A stretch of DNA of 64,000 nucleotides from Christiangramia sp. OXR-203 (GTDB lineage: Bacteria > Bacteroidota > Bacteroidia > Flavobacteriales > Flavobacteriaceae). How positions within the stretch are numbered: position 1 is the first letter of the stretch; each line of letters opens with the position of its first letter. The notes below the pieces were generated by a model. It was not told where the DNA came from and did no database searches. It saw only the letters and a program-made list of their open reading frames with translations. Made by a program: the position numbers and the translations under genes. Positions 7,461 through 16,233 of the stretch are shown piece after piece. The stretch covers positions 3,038,001-3,102,000 of the forward strand of contig NZ_CP139698.1 in NCBI RefSeq assembly GCF_034372165.1. Reading direction: 5' to 3'.

Positions 7461-8594
7461 TTATTTTTTCTTAACCGCGCTACATCCAGCCATCGTTGTG
7501 ATCTTAATAGCTTCTGTAGGTGGTAAATTTTTATTTCTGTTCACCGTTTCCTGCACCATATTACGAGTTATCTCCTCGAATGCGCTTTCCAACGGAGTGG
7601 CAGTTTGTAAAGCTGCCGGCCTTCCAATATCTCCGGATTCTCTAAGACTTTGCAGTAACGGAATCTCTCCTAAGAATGGAACTTCCAGATCTGCTGCCAG
7701 ATTTTTAGCACCTTCTTTTCCGAAGATATAATATTTATTTTCAGGAAGTTCTTCCGGAGTGAAATAGGCCATATTCTCAACAATTCCAAGTACCGGAACA
7801 TTGATACTTTCCTGCTGGAACATCGCAACTCCTTTCTTAGCATCGGCTAAAGCAACGTTCTGCGGTGTACTTACAATTACAGAACCGGTGATAGGTAAGG
7901 ATTGCATTATGGATAAATGAATATCTCCAGTTCCAGGCGGAAGATCGATCAACATGAAATCCAGTTCTCCCCATGCTGCATCAAAGATCATTTGATTCAA
8001 TGCCTTCGCGGCCATAGGTCCTCTCCAGACTACTGCCTGATTAGGTTTGGTAAAAAATCCTATAGACAGGATCTTCACTCCATGATTTTCTACCGGTTTC
8101 ATTTTGGATTTCCCGTCTACTGTAACAGATAAGGGTCTTTCAGCTTCCACATCAAACATGATTGGGGTAGATGGACCATAGATATCTGCATCCAGAATAC
8201 CTACCTTGAATCCCATTTTTGCCAGGGTAACTGCAAGATTTGCAGTGACCGTAGATTTACCAACGCCTCCTTTTCCAGAAGCCACGGCAATTATATTTTT
8301 TATACCGGGAATTTGTTTCCCTTTGATCTCCGGCTTCTTTTCAGCAGCTTCGATCTTGATATTTACTTTAACTTTTGCCTTTTCATAAACTTTTTCATGA
8401 ATGGCTTTCATCACATCAACCTCTGCGCGCTTTTTAATATGAAGAGCCGGTGTACTCAATACAAGATCCACTACCACTTCATCGCCAAAGGTCATTACAT
8501 TTTGAACCGCACCACTCTCAACCATATTAGCGCCTTCGCCGGCTACGGAAATAGTTTCTAATGCGGATAAAATTTCTTTTCTGTTCAATTTCAT
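7461..8594 (-). CDS. mrp: Mrp/NBP35-family Fe-S cluster carrier ATPase
   Basis: A cytosolic P-loop ATPase that carries Fe-S clusters to target proteins. Residues 1-90 form a DUF59/MIP18-like domain; the deviant Walker A ASGKGGVGKST is at 106-115, with DADIYGPSTP and the DLPPGTGD switch following. Length (377) is normal. The CxxC that bridges the cluster in many homologues is absent from the ENMAYFTPEELPENKYYIFG region; only a lone Cys near the C-terminus remains. First gene of the mrp-nifU-fnr-fdx operon. Confidence 0.93.
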   Translation of the reverse strand: MKLNRKEILSALETISVAGEGANMVESGAVQNVMTFGDEVVVDLVLSTPALHIKKRAEVDVMKAIHEKVYEKAKVKVNIKIEAAEKKPEIKGKQIPGIKNIIAVASGKGGVGKSTVTANLAVTLAKMGFKVGILDADIYGPSTPIMFDVEAERPLSVTVDGKSKMKPVENHGVKILSIGFFTKPNQAVVWRGPMAAKALNQMIFDAAWGELDFMLIDLPPGTGDIHLSIMQSLPITGSVIVSTPQNVALADAKKGVAMFQQESINVPVLGIVENMAYFTPEELPENKYYIFGKEGAKNLAADLEVPFLGEIPLLQSLRESGDIGRPAALQTATPLESAFEEITRNMVQETVNRNKNLPPTEAIKITTMAGCSAVKKK

Positions 8595-8645
8595 AGACTG
8601 ATTTTAATCAGATTTTTTACAGCTTAATTAGACTGATTCTAAACG

Positions 8646-8653
8646 CAAATATA
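8646..8653 (-). promoter_or_regulatory. -7 promoter element for the mrp operon
   Basis: Read on the minus strand the sequence is TATATTTG, an exact TAnnTTTG match about 50 bases before the mrp ATG. Confidence 0.6.
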
Positions 8654-8736
8654 AAGGTAAAAGCTAAGAATACGAAGAATTTAGGAATATTAGATCGATA
8701 GCTGGATAGCAGTAATTTATGGTAATTTGTATTCAG

Positions 8737-9063
8737 TTAAAGCTCTTTCATAGGATCCCAGAAGAGTTCCTTGAAATTGACTACCTGCAGCTCTTTTACC
8801 TCAACACCTTCAGCTTCCAGAAGTTGTTGCATGGCGTTGGTTCCAGAGAAGTGATGTTTCCCGGAAAGCACTCCGTTTCTATTGACTACTCTATGGGCCG
8901 GAACATTTTTGTCATGAGAGTTATTCATTGCCCAGCCTACCATTCTTGCACTTCGGGCTGCACCAAGATATTTTGCAATAGCTCCGTAAGAGGTCACCCG
9001 CCCTTCAGGAATCTGCCGGCAGACTTCATAAACCCTATCAAAAAAACCGGAATTATCTTTCAA
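8737..9063 (-). CDS. alkyltransferase-like (ATL) protein, MGMT family without active Cys
   Basis: A 108-residue protein with the DNA-binding/active-site domain of O6-alkylguanine-DNA alkyltransferase: IPEGRVTSYGAIAKYLG (helix-turn-helix), ARMVGWAMNN, then VPAHRVVNRNGVLSG. In active enzymes the motif is PCHRV; here the Cys is Ala56, so it cannot accept an alkyl group. Such ATL proteins bind O6-alkylguanine and, where studied, route it to nucleotide excision repair. It is third in the trmB-lysE-atl operon, three bases after lysE. Assignment is firm; the repair role is from the family. Confidence 0.9.
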   Translation of the reverse strand: MKDNSGFFDRVYEVCRQIPEGRVTSYGAIAKYLGAARSARMVGWAMNNSHDKNVPAHRVVNRNGVLSGKHHFSGTNAMQQLLEAEGVEVKELQVVNFKELFWDPMKEL

Positions 9064-9066
9064 GTT

Positions 9067-9690
9067 TTAATTATTCAGAATTCTTACCAAGGCAATGACG
9101 ATAAGCACTGCCATTAATGCTGCCATGAAATAATTGGAATACTTAGCAAATGACTCTGCTTTCTTTTCGATCTTATCAAAGAGTACTACGTAGAGATACA
9201 AAGCTGTAAAACTTCCTAAACACGCGGCGATAGAAAAGGATGAATTTAAGGACCAGTCGTATTCCAGACCACCGCTAAGATTCATTGCCCCTGCAATTGC
9301 AACAAAATAAGGAATGGGAAAAACGTTTAAGGCAGCGATAAACATTCCTTTATAGATACTATTGGCATTCGCCTTTCGCTTACTTGGGTCAATTCTTTTC
9401 TTCTTCTGTGCCTGAATGAAGAAATACACTGCCAGAATACAGAAGACCACTAATCCCGCCCGCAGCAACATCTTTTTCACAAAAGGATGGTCAAAAATAT
9501 AACCTGCAAGCAGTACCGCAATGAGTGCCTGTATAAATACTACGATACCTGCCCCAACGGCAACGTAAAGTCCGTTTTTTTTACCTTTTTCCACACAGGT
9601 CTTTGCCACGGTCATGTTCACCAAACCTGGAGGCACCACACCAATAAAGGCGGCAAAATAGGTAATTAGGAAAATCTTCGTTTCTTCCAA
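9067..9690 (-). CDS. LysE/RhtB-type membrane exporter
   Basis: A 207-residue membrane protein with about six hydrophobic segments, opening EETKIFLITYFAAFIGVVPPGLVNMTVAK, which has the GxxPPG-like motif of the LysE superfamily of amino-acid and small-molecule exporters. Substrate cannot be read. It sits between trmB (6-base gap) and the ATL gene (3-base gap) in one operon, a linkage that does not suggest a shared task. Confidence 0.75.
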   Translation of the reverse strand: MEETKIFLITYFAAFIGVVPPGLVNMTVAKTCVEKGKKNGLYVAVGAGIVVFIQALIAVLLAGYIFDHPFVKKMLLRAGLVVFCILAVYFFIQAQKKKRIDPSKRKANANSIYKGMFIAALNVFPIPYFVAIAGAMNLSGGLEYDWSLNSSFSIAACLGSFTALYLYVVLFDKIEKKAESFAKYSNYFMAALMAVLIVIALVRILNN

Positions 9691-9696
9691 TAATGC

Positions 9697-10371
9697 TTAT
9701 TTAATCCGGAATTGAATATAGGTAATAGGTTTACCTTTTTCAAGGTACTGTTTTTCGTAGAAAGTTTGAATTCCGGTTACTGCTTTTGGAGAATATTCAT
9801 TACTATAAATATCGTGATGAGCATAAAGGATCTCCTGACCCTGCCCGTGTAATAAGCCTAGAGTATAACCATGCATGAATTCAGAATCTGTTTTTAAGTG
9901 CATGAGTCCGTCGACTTTGAGAATATTCTTGTAGCGAATTAAAAACTCTGCATTAGTCAAACGATGTTTTGTACGCTTATATTTTATTTGTGGATCTGGA
10001 AATGTGATCCAGATCTCACTAACTTCTGCGGAAGCAAAAACATATTCTATCAGTTCAATCTGCGTTCTTATAAAAGCGACATTCTCCATTCCTTCTTCGA
10101 TGGCAGTTTTAGCACCGCGCCAGAAACGTGCTCCTTTTATATCCACCCCTATAAAGTTCTTATCTGGATTCTGCCTGGCCAGCTCTACGGTATATTCCCC
10201 TTTTCCACAGCCGAGTTCCAGAACTATTGGATTGTTATTCTTAAAAAAATCCTTGCACCAGTTTCCTTTTAACGCAAATTCATTCTCCGTAAGTTCTTCT
10301 CTTGACGGCTGAATTACATTTTCGAACTGCTCGTTCTCTCTGAAACGTTTAAGTTTATTCTTGCTTCCCAC
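9697..10371 (-). CDS. trmB: tRNA (guanine(46)-N7)-methyltransferase
   Basis: Makes m7G46 in the tRNA variable loop using SAM. The 224-residue protein has motif I VLELGCGKGEYTVELARQNP (about residues 49-68), NFIGVDIKGARFWRGA and the catalytic-region IWITFPDPQIKYKRTKHRLT, all diagnostic of TrmB. First gene of its operon, preceded by an exact -7 element. Confidence 0.95.
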   Translation of the reverse strand: MGSKNKLKRFRENEQFENVIQPSREELTENEFALKGNWCKDFFKNNNPIVLELGCGKGEYTVELARQNPDKNFIGVDIKGARFWRGAKTAIEEGMENVAFIRTQIELIEYVFASAEVSEIWITFPDPQIKYKRTKHRLTNAEFLIRYKNILKVDGLMHLKTDSEFMHGYTLGLLHGQGQEILYAHHDIYSNEYSPKAVTGIQTFYEKQYLEKGKPITYIQFRIK

Positions 10372-10389
10372 TTAAAATTGATATTTTGG

Positions 10390-10397
10390 CAAAATTA
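10390..10397 (-). promoter_or_regulatory. -7 promoter element for trmB-lysE-atl
   Basis: TAATTTTG on the minus strand, 18 bases before the trmB ATG. The divergent glycosyltransferase gene starts only 40 bases away on the other side. Confidence 0.6.
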
Positions 10398-10436
10398 AAG
10401 AAATTAGCTTAGGAGCGGCTAAGAATAGTTTTGAAT

Positions 10437-11504
10437 ATGTCCAAGAAACGAATATTGGTGGCTGTGATGAATTGGGGATTGGGACATGCCACCCGCAGTA
10501 CCCCTGTTATTCAAGCGCTTCGAAACGAACATTACGAACCTATTCTGGCTTCAGATGGTGCAGCACTGCAATTACTAAAAAAGGAATTTCCGGACCTAAT
10601 TCATCTCGAATTACCCGGTTATAACATTCGTTATGCAAAAAAAGGCTGGCTTCTTAACTGGAAGATCATTGCACAAACCAGCCATATTCGAAATACGATC
10701 GCTGCGGAAAATGAGCAGACCAGGCAGATTATAAAAGATTATCAAATTGAAGGAATCATTTCCGACAATCGGTTTGGGGTTTATAGCGATGAACTGAAGA
10801 CAAATGTTTTTATCACTCACCAAATCCATGTTCTAAGTGGCATCACAACCCTCCTGTCTACTTATATAAATAGGCAGCATTTGAAGAATTTCGACCAGAT
10901 CTGGATTCCGGATTATGATTCCAGTGAAAGGAATTTAAGCGGGAAACTGAGCCATGTAAAAGATCTGCCCGAGCAATGCCAATATATCGGTGCTTTGAGC
11001 AGATTTGAAAAGCGTGCATTGGAAACAAAATACAAATACCTGCTGCTGCTTAGCGGTCCGGAACCTCAGCGCAGCTTGCTTGAAGAAAAATTGCTCGAAT
11101 GCTTCAGTAATACTAATGACAGTATATTGTTGGTACGCGGAGTAATTTCCGAAGAAAAACAGCTTAGTACGAGTAATCCGAACCTACATATTCGTAATTA
11201 TCTCTTCGGAAGAGAACTGGAAGAAGCTATAAACAGTAGTGAAACCATCGTTGCAAGATCAGGTTACACCACGCTGATGGATCTGGCAAAATTAGAAAAA
11301 AGAGCATTTTTTATTCCTACACCTGGACAGGAAGAACAGGAATATCTTGCAAAAAGACTGGAACGGCAGGGCATTGCTCCTTTCTGTACGCAAAATCAAT
11401 TCAGCTTAGAAAAACTGAAGGAAGTTGAGAATTATACCGGCCTAAGTAATTTCGGTGATGGCCGAGTTCTCCGGAATCTCTTTGCGTTTTTCGAGAGTGA
11501 ATGA
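10437..11504 (+). CDS. glycosyltransferase-like protein (GT28/MurG-type fold)
   Basis: A 355-residue protein starting MSKKRILVAVMNWGLGHATRS; the G-x-G-H-A-T-R motif resembles the N-terminal signature of GT28-like UDP-sugar transferases. The C-terminal part has SSETIVARSGYTTLMDLAKLEKRAFFIPTPGQEEQEYLAKRL, like the nucleotide-sugar site of MurG relatives. Acceptor and sugar are unknown. The ATG at 10437 was chosen over an in-frame TTG at 10431. The last 63 bases overlap the end of the convergent kinase gene. Confidence 0.75.
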   Translation: MSKKRILVAVMNWGLGHATRSTPVIQALRNEHYEPILASDGAALQLLKKEFPDLIHLELPGYNIRYAKKGWLLNWKIIAQTSHIRNTIAAENEQTRQIIKDYQIEGIISDNRFGVYSDELKTNVFITHQIHVLSGITTLLSTYINRQHLKNFDQIWIPDYDSSERNLSGKLSHVKDLPEQCQYIGALSRFEKRALETKYKYLLLLSGPEPQRSLLEEKLLECFSNTNDSILLVRGVISEEKQLSTSNPNLHIRNYLFGRELEEAINSSETIVARSGYTTLMDLAKLEKRAFFIPTPGQEEQEYLAKRLERQGIAPFCTQNQFSLEKLKEVENYTGLSNFGDGRVLRNLFAFFESE

Positions 11505-12521
11505 AAATTCACTTCCCACACCAAAGACGCTTTCTACATAGATCTTCTCCTCATGCGCTTCCAGAATGTGCTTTACAATTGAAAGTCCGAGGCCTGAACC
11601 TCCTTCTCTTCTTGAACCACTTTTGTCCACACGATAGAACCTTTCAAATAAACGTGGAATATTCTCTTTCGCAATACCTTCCCCGTTATCTGTCACCCTC
11701 ACGATAACCTTATTTTTGATAAGATTCTCAATACTAATCTCTGTAGTTCCACCATTCTTTCCATACTTGATGGAATTAACGATCAGGTTGGTTAAAACCT
11801 GTTGAATTCTTTCTCTGTCTGCTCTCACGAGAATAGGTTCTGAGTAATCCAGATCAAATGTGAGTGTTATATCTTTTTTGGCAGCTTTCATTTCCAATAG
11901 ATCAAAAGACGCCTGTATTAATTCGATTATATCAAAAGTCTCGTACTTGAGATGTAGATCACCGGTTTCTAGCTTGGTGATCATGTCAAGATCTTTCACG
12001 ATATAAATAAGTCGCTCTACTCCTTTATTAGCACGGGCAAGATATTTTTTACGAATCACCTTATCCTTATGGGCTCCATCTATTAGAGTTAAGATATAAC
12101 CCTGAACAGTGAAAAGAGGAGTTTTTAGCTCGTGCGATACATTCCCCATGAATTCCTTACGGTAAGCTTCTCTTACCTTTAAGGTCTCGATCTCCAGCTT
12201 TTTGTCCTCGGCGAATTTCTTAACCTCGCGAGTAAGACTGGACATATCTGTGGTGATCTGGTTAGGGCTTAAAGTTTTGGAATCGAGAAGTGAAACATTA
12301 TCATACACTTTCTTGATACGGCGATAAATAAAACGCTCTACTCTATACTGAATGATTAAAAAAGAGAACAGGTAGCACAAGCCTGCAAAAATAAGAAGGG
12401 CGATCCACCAGTTCTGCAAATCCAGAAAGATGAATATCGCCAGTATCGCGGTAAGGAAGAGGCTGATAAATAAAGCAGTCCTTATTGCAAATCTATAAGA
12501 CCTCTTAAATTGTTGCGCCAT
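11442..12521 (-). CDS. PhoR-like sensor histidine kinase
   Basis: A 359-residue inner-membrane kinase with two adjacent transmembrane segments (about residues 13-33 and 39-58) and almost no periplasmic loop, as in PhoR. The dimerisation/phosphoacceptor box FMGNVSHELKTPL has His130. The ATPase part shows the N box LTNLIVNSIKYG, G1 VTDNGEGIAKENI and G2 GGSGLGLSIVKHI. It partners the response regulator upstream, whose stop overlaps this start by one base (TAATG). The 3' end overlaps the glycosyltransferase gene by 63 bases. The signal is unknown; phosphate is suggested only by similarity in layout. Confidence 0.9.
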   Translation of the reverse strand: MAQQFKRSYRFAIRTALFISLFLTAILAIFIFLDLQNWWIALLIFAGLCYLFSFLIIQYRVERFIYRRIKKVYDNVSLLDSKTLSPNQITTDMSSLTREVKKFAEDKKLEIETLKVREAYRKEFMGNVSHELKTPLFTVQGYILTLIDGAHKDKVIRKKYLARANKGVERLIYIVKDLDMITKLETGDLHLKYETFDIIELIQASFDLLEMKAAKKDITLTFDLDYSEPILVRADRERIQQVLTNLIVNSIKYGKNGGTTEISIENLIKNKVIVRVTDNGEGIAKENIPRLFERFYRVDKSGSRREGGSGLGLSIVKHILEAHEEKIYVESVFGVGSEFSFTLEKRKEIPENSAITEIT

Positions 12522-13204
12522 TAAACTACAAACTTGTACCCAACACCTTTGATGGTTTTGATCTTATCGTCACCGATCTTTTCACGTAGTTTACGAATAT
12601 GAACGTCTATAGTTCTTCCTCCCACTACGATATCATTACCCCATACTTTGTCAAGGATATCTTCTCTTTTAAAGACTTTCCCCGGTTTGGATGCTAACAA
12701 AGATAACAACTCAAATTCTTTTCTGGGCAGACTGCGTTCTTCACCATTCTGTTCGATCTTATATTCATCACGATTAATAGTGATCCCGGAAAGTTTTACA
12801 ATATTGGAACCTGCCTCTTCATCTCGGTAGCGTCTTAACAATGCCTTCACCTTACTTACCAGAACTTTTGGCTTAATAGGTTTAGTGATATAATCGTCTG
12901 CTCCGGCATCAAAACCTGCCATTTGCGAATAGTCTTCTCCTCTTGCAGTTAGGAATGTAATGATCGTATGCTCAAGATCTGTAATCTTTCTTATTTGCTC
13001 ACAGGCTTCGATACCATCCATTTCAGGCATCATGACATCCAGAATAATAAGATGCGGTTTATGTTTTTGAGCAAGCTTAACAGCTTTCGCACCATTATCT
13101 GCAGTGATCACCTGGTAACCTTCCGAAGAGAGATTATACCCTACTATTTCCAGGATATCCGGCTCATCATCTACTAGTAAAATCTGAATGTCTTTTTTCT
13201 TCAT
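12521..13204 (-). CDS. OmpR/PhoB-type response regulator
   Basis: A 227-residue two-domain regulator. The receiver has acidic pocket Asp12/Asp13, phosphorylation site Asp56 in LIILDVMMPEMDG, a conserved Thr in ITFLTARGED and Lys108 in YITKPIKP. The C-terminal winged helix carries LPRKEFELLSLLASKPGKVFKREDILDKVWG and RTIDVHIRKLREKIG, as in PhoB. Co-transcribed with the kinase gene. The divergent TonB receptor gene is a natural target, since paired GGTTAA/GGTAACAT motifs lie in the shared intergenic region. Confidence 0.93.
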   Translation of the reverse strand: MKKKDIQILLVDDEPDILEIVGYNLSSEGYQVITADNGAKAVKLAQKHKPHLIILDVMMPEMDGIEACEQIRKITDLEHTIITFLTARGEDYSQMAGFDAGADDYITKPIKPKVLVSKVKALLRRYRDEEAGSNIVKLSGITINRDEYKIEQNGEERSLPRKEFELLSLLASKPGKVFKREDILDKVWGNDIVVGGRTIDVHIRKLREKIGDDKIKTIKGVGYKFVV

Positions 13205-13262
13205 GGTGTATAACTATGGTTAACAGTCCATAAAATTAAGGATTAATTTGGATTAGCATTGA

Positions 13263-13326
13263 GGTTAATCTATTGGTAACATTAAACTAACTCTTTAATG
13301 ACAAAGGGTTAAATCTGAGGTAACAT
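13263..13326 (+). promoter_or_regulatory. paired GGTTAA-N6-GGTAACAT operator-like motifs
   Basis: Two 20-base copies, GGTTAATCTATTGGTAACAT (13263-13282) and GGTTAAATCTGAGGTAACAT (13307-13326), are 44 bases apart. Within each copy the half-sites repeat at 12 bases, in direct orientation, as expected for a PhoB-type regulator that binds direct repeats. A lone GGTTAACAG occurs at 13218, 45 bases before the first copy. The downstream copy lies about 35-40 bases before the expected transcription start of the TonB receptor gene. Function is inferred. Confidence 0.5.
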
Positions 13327-13345
13327 CGTCGCGGCTTTCTTGCCG

Positions 13346-13353
13346 TTTATTTG
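13346..13353 (+). promoter_or_regulatory. probable -7 element of the TonB receptor gene
   Basis: TTTATTTG differs from TAnnTTTG at one position, consistent with a promoter that needs an activator. It lies 27 bases before the ATG at 13381. Confidence 0.4.
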
Positions 13354-13380
13354 CAGCGAGATTTTATAGCAAGAAAAAAA

Positions 13381-16182
13381 ATGAAAAAATTCTTTTTACT
13401 AACACTACTTCTTTTAGTTGGTGTTGTGCAAGCACAGGAAACTACAACTGGCGCCATTGGTGGAAAATTGACCGATAAGGAAATGGGTGGTGAGCCTCTT
13501 CCTTTCGCTAATGTTCTCCTTAAAGATTCTTCTAAAGGAACCACTTCAGATTACGACGGGATATATCTTTTAGATAAACTACAACCAGGAACCTATACAG
13601 TCGTATTTAGTTTTGTAGGATATGAAACTCTTGAAGTTCCAGATGTGGTTGTAGAAGCTGGAAAAGTGACTGAAGTCAATACAGAACTAGGATCCAGTGC
13701 AGCATCTTTGGATGAAGTAGTTATTACTACGGTCTCTCGAAGAGATTCTGAAGTTGCTTTATTAGTAGAGCAAAAGAATTCAGTAGAAATAAAGGAAAGT
13801 ATAGGGGCACAGGAACTGGCAAAATTAGGGGTATCTGATGCGGCTACTGCTACTACCAAGATTTCTGGTGTAACCACCAGTGAGGCTTCCGGCGATCTTT
13901 TTGTACGTGGCCTTGGTGATCGTTATCTATATAGTACCATGAATGGTCTTCCTATACCATCAGATGATGTGGAAAGAAAGAATATCGATCTGGGATTGTT
14001 TCCAACTCGAGTGATTCAGAACGTATCGATAAGCAAAGCGTATTCTGCAATTAGTTCTGCAGATCAGGCTTCTGGAAATGTAGATATTTCTTCTCGTGAA
14101 TTAAGAGGAAAGGATGAATTAGGAATTAGTGTGCAGGGTGGAGTGAATACGAATGCTATTGGAGAATTCAGCAATTTTAAAGTTTCTCCAAATCAGGAAG
14201 ACACTTATTTCGGCGTTTACGATCAGAGCATTCCAACAGAATTTACTTTAAACAATCAGAGTTGGAATCCACAGACTTCAGTTCCGGTAAATAGAAAAGT
14301 AAGTATTACTGCTGGAAAGGAATTTGGACCACTTAGAGCATTTGTTACTGCATCTAATTCGGTTGCTTTCGAATATAACGAAGGTCTTTTCAGGAACTAT
14401 CGAACGAACGTTCTTGAAGATCAGTTTACAGATGCTGAAAACTTCAAAAAGACAGATAATAATACATTGATGGCAGATCTTGGTTTTAAGATCAATGATG
14501 ATCATCGCTTGAAAGCAACCAGTTTATTCATCAACAAAGTAACCGATGAGGTTTATGAAGCTGGTAGAAACGGCGAAGGTTTTGTCTTCGAGGAAACAAA
14601 CAGAGGTGAAAACCTGAACCAGTTTATACGTGATCAAAATATCAAACAAACCAGGCTTTGGGTAAATCAGTTACATGGTTTCCACGATTTTCTTGATGGG
14701 AAGAACGAACTGGAATGGTCTGCAGGATTCAACCTGGTAAATGCAGATGAGCCAAACCGTATTCGTAATGAAGTGAATATTGGAGACAATAACTTCGTGC
14801 AATTGGCCAGGACTGGAGGTTTTCAGCAAAGAAAGTCAACGCAGGAGATCGATGATACTGAGTTCAATGCCAGAATTGAGAACACCTATAATTTTCTGAG
14901 CATGGATAACGAAGATTCTAAGAATGCTTCCCTTATTCTTGGTGGTAACTATAGAAATAAAGAGCGTGATTTCTTTTCCCAATTCTTTGGAGCTGAAGAA
15001 ACCGACTTCAATACCGTAAACCCTCCATCTATCGATAATCTTGGAGCGAGCTTTACTACAGAAAACTTCAATAACAGGTTATTACAATTCAATCGTCTTA
15101 CCCCAGATATCTATAATGGAACGCTGGAATCTTACGGTGGTTTTGCAGTTTTCAATATTGGAAACGAACAATGGAATATTAATGCAGGTGCGAGATACCA
15201 GAAGGATCAGGTAGATGTGATCTTTGATGTGAACAATTACCCTCAGAATCTTCCGAATTTCACCTTCAAGGAATACGATAACATTTATCCAAGCTTAAAC
15301 ATCAAGTTTTCTCCAAACGAAGATTCGAATATTAGACTTGCAGCCAGCAAAACGATTTCTCTACCTGAATTTAAAGAGATCGCTCCTTTCGAATATGTTT
15401 CACAGATTGGACAGATCACTCGCGGTAACCCAAATTTAGAAGCTTCAAATAACTATAATCTGGATCTTAAATATGAAGTTTTCCCAAGCTCAGGTGAGTT
15501 ACTATCTCTTACAGGTTTTTATAAAAAGATCCTTGACCCGATCAACCGAACTCAGGCACGTGGTGCTTCAGGGGTATTCTCTTATTTCAATGCCAGTGAC
15601 GAAGCCAACATTTATGGTCTGGAGCTTGAAGCGAGAATGGACGTGATCGAAAATGACAATGACAATGGTCTTGATCTAAGTGTATCTGGAAATATTACTA
15701 GAATGTGGCACAGTCAGGATCTTAAAGATGTTTTTGCTGAAGATGGATCTTTTGTAAGAACATTCCGATATAATGGAAACGATGAGATTGGACTTCAGGG
15801 AGCATCAGACTGGATCGTGAATGCATCGGCAAACTTTAGTACAGAAACAGAAAATCCATTCCGTGGAACTATCGTAGCAAACTACGCTTCAGATAAGATC
15901 TACGCGCTTGGATCACCAGATACTCAAAACCTTGATTTTATTGATATCCAGTATAACGACGAAATCATTGAAAAAGGTTTTGTAACCCTGGATTTGATCC
16001 TGTCTAAAGAGTTCGGAAATAATTTTGAACTTGAATTCAAAGGACAGAACCTACTTAACCCTGAAATAGAAAGATATCAGGCAATTAGACCATTATCTGG
16101 TAATGCTGCAGAGGCAGAGCAAACCGTTCGTTCTTACACCAGAGGAGCCGTATTAAGCCTTGGCTTGAGCTACAACTTCTAA
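13381..16182 (+). CDS. TonB-dependent outer-membrane receptor with carboxypeptidase-regulatory-like N-domain
   Basis: A 933-residue outer-membrane importer. A signal peptide (MKKFFLLTLLLLVGVVQAQ) is followed by a CarboxypepD-reg-like beta-sandwich (about residues 27-100: GGKLTDKEMGGEPLPFANV to FVGYETLEV), a plug domain (about 110-230, with LFVRGLGDRYLYSTMNGLPIP) and a beta-barrel ending LSLGLSYNF with the C-terminal aromatic typical of outer-membrane proteins. ATG 13381 is preferred to an in-frame TTG at 13351 that lies in the promoter. No SusD partner follows; instead a large lipoprotein gene starts 51 bases later. The substrate is unknown; the neighbouring PhoBR-like pair suggests a regulated nutrient. 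Confidence 0.93.
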   Translation: MKKFFLLTLLLLVGVVQAQETTTGAIGGKLTDKEMGGEPLPFANVLLKDSSKGTTSDYDGIYLLDKLQPGTYTVVFSFVGYETLEVPDVVVEAGKVTEVNTELGSSAASLDEVVITTVSRRDSEVALLVEQKNSVEIKESIGAQELAKLGVSDAATATTKISGVTTSEASGDLFVRGLGDRYLYSTMNGLPIPSDDVERKNIDLGLFPTRVIQNVSISKAYSAISSADQASGNVDISSRELRGKDELGISVQGGVNTNAIGEFSNFKVSPNQEDTYFGVYDQSIPTEFTLNNQSWNPQTSVPVNRKVSITAGKEFGPLRAFVTASNSVAFEYNEGLFRNYRTNVLEDQFTDAENFKKTDNNTLMADLGFKINDDHRLKATSLFINKVTDEVYEAGRNGEGFVFEETNRGENLNQFIRDQNIKQTRLWVNQLHGFHDFLDGKNELEWSAGFNLVNADEPNRIRNEVNIGDNNFVQLARTGGFQQRKSTQEIDDTEFNARIENTYNFLSMDNEDSKNASLILGGNYRNKERDFFSQFFGAEETDFNTVNPPSIDNLGASFTTENFNNRLLQFNRLTPDIYNGTLESYGGFAVFNIGNEQWNINAGARYQKDQVDVIFDVNNYPQNLPNFTFKEYDNIYPSLNIKFSPNEDSNIRLAASKTISLPEFKEIAPFEYVSQIGQITRGNPNLEASNNYNLDLKYEVFPSSGELLSLTGFYKKILDPINRTQARGASGVFSYFNASDEANIYGLELEARMDVIENDNDNGLDLSVSGNITRMWHSQDLKDVFAEDGSFVRTFRYNGNDEIGLQGASDWIVNASANFSTETENPFRGTIVANYASDKIYALGSPDTQNLDFIDIQYNDEIIEKGFVTLDLILSKEFGNNFELEFKGQNLLNPEIERYQAIRPLSGNAAEAEQTVRSYTRGAVLSLGLSYNF

Positions 16183-16233
16183 TTTTTTAACCACAAATTA
16201 TATACACAACCTATTACAATCAAAACTTAAATT

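Noticed and set aside
8719-9117. 132-codon plus-strand frame
   Set aside because: Antisense to the ATL gene and the lysE end; shadow only.
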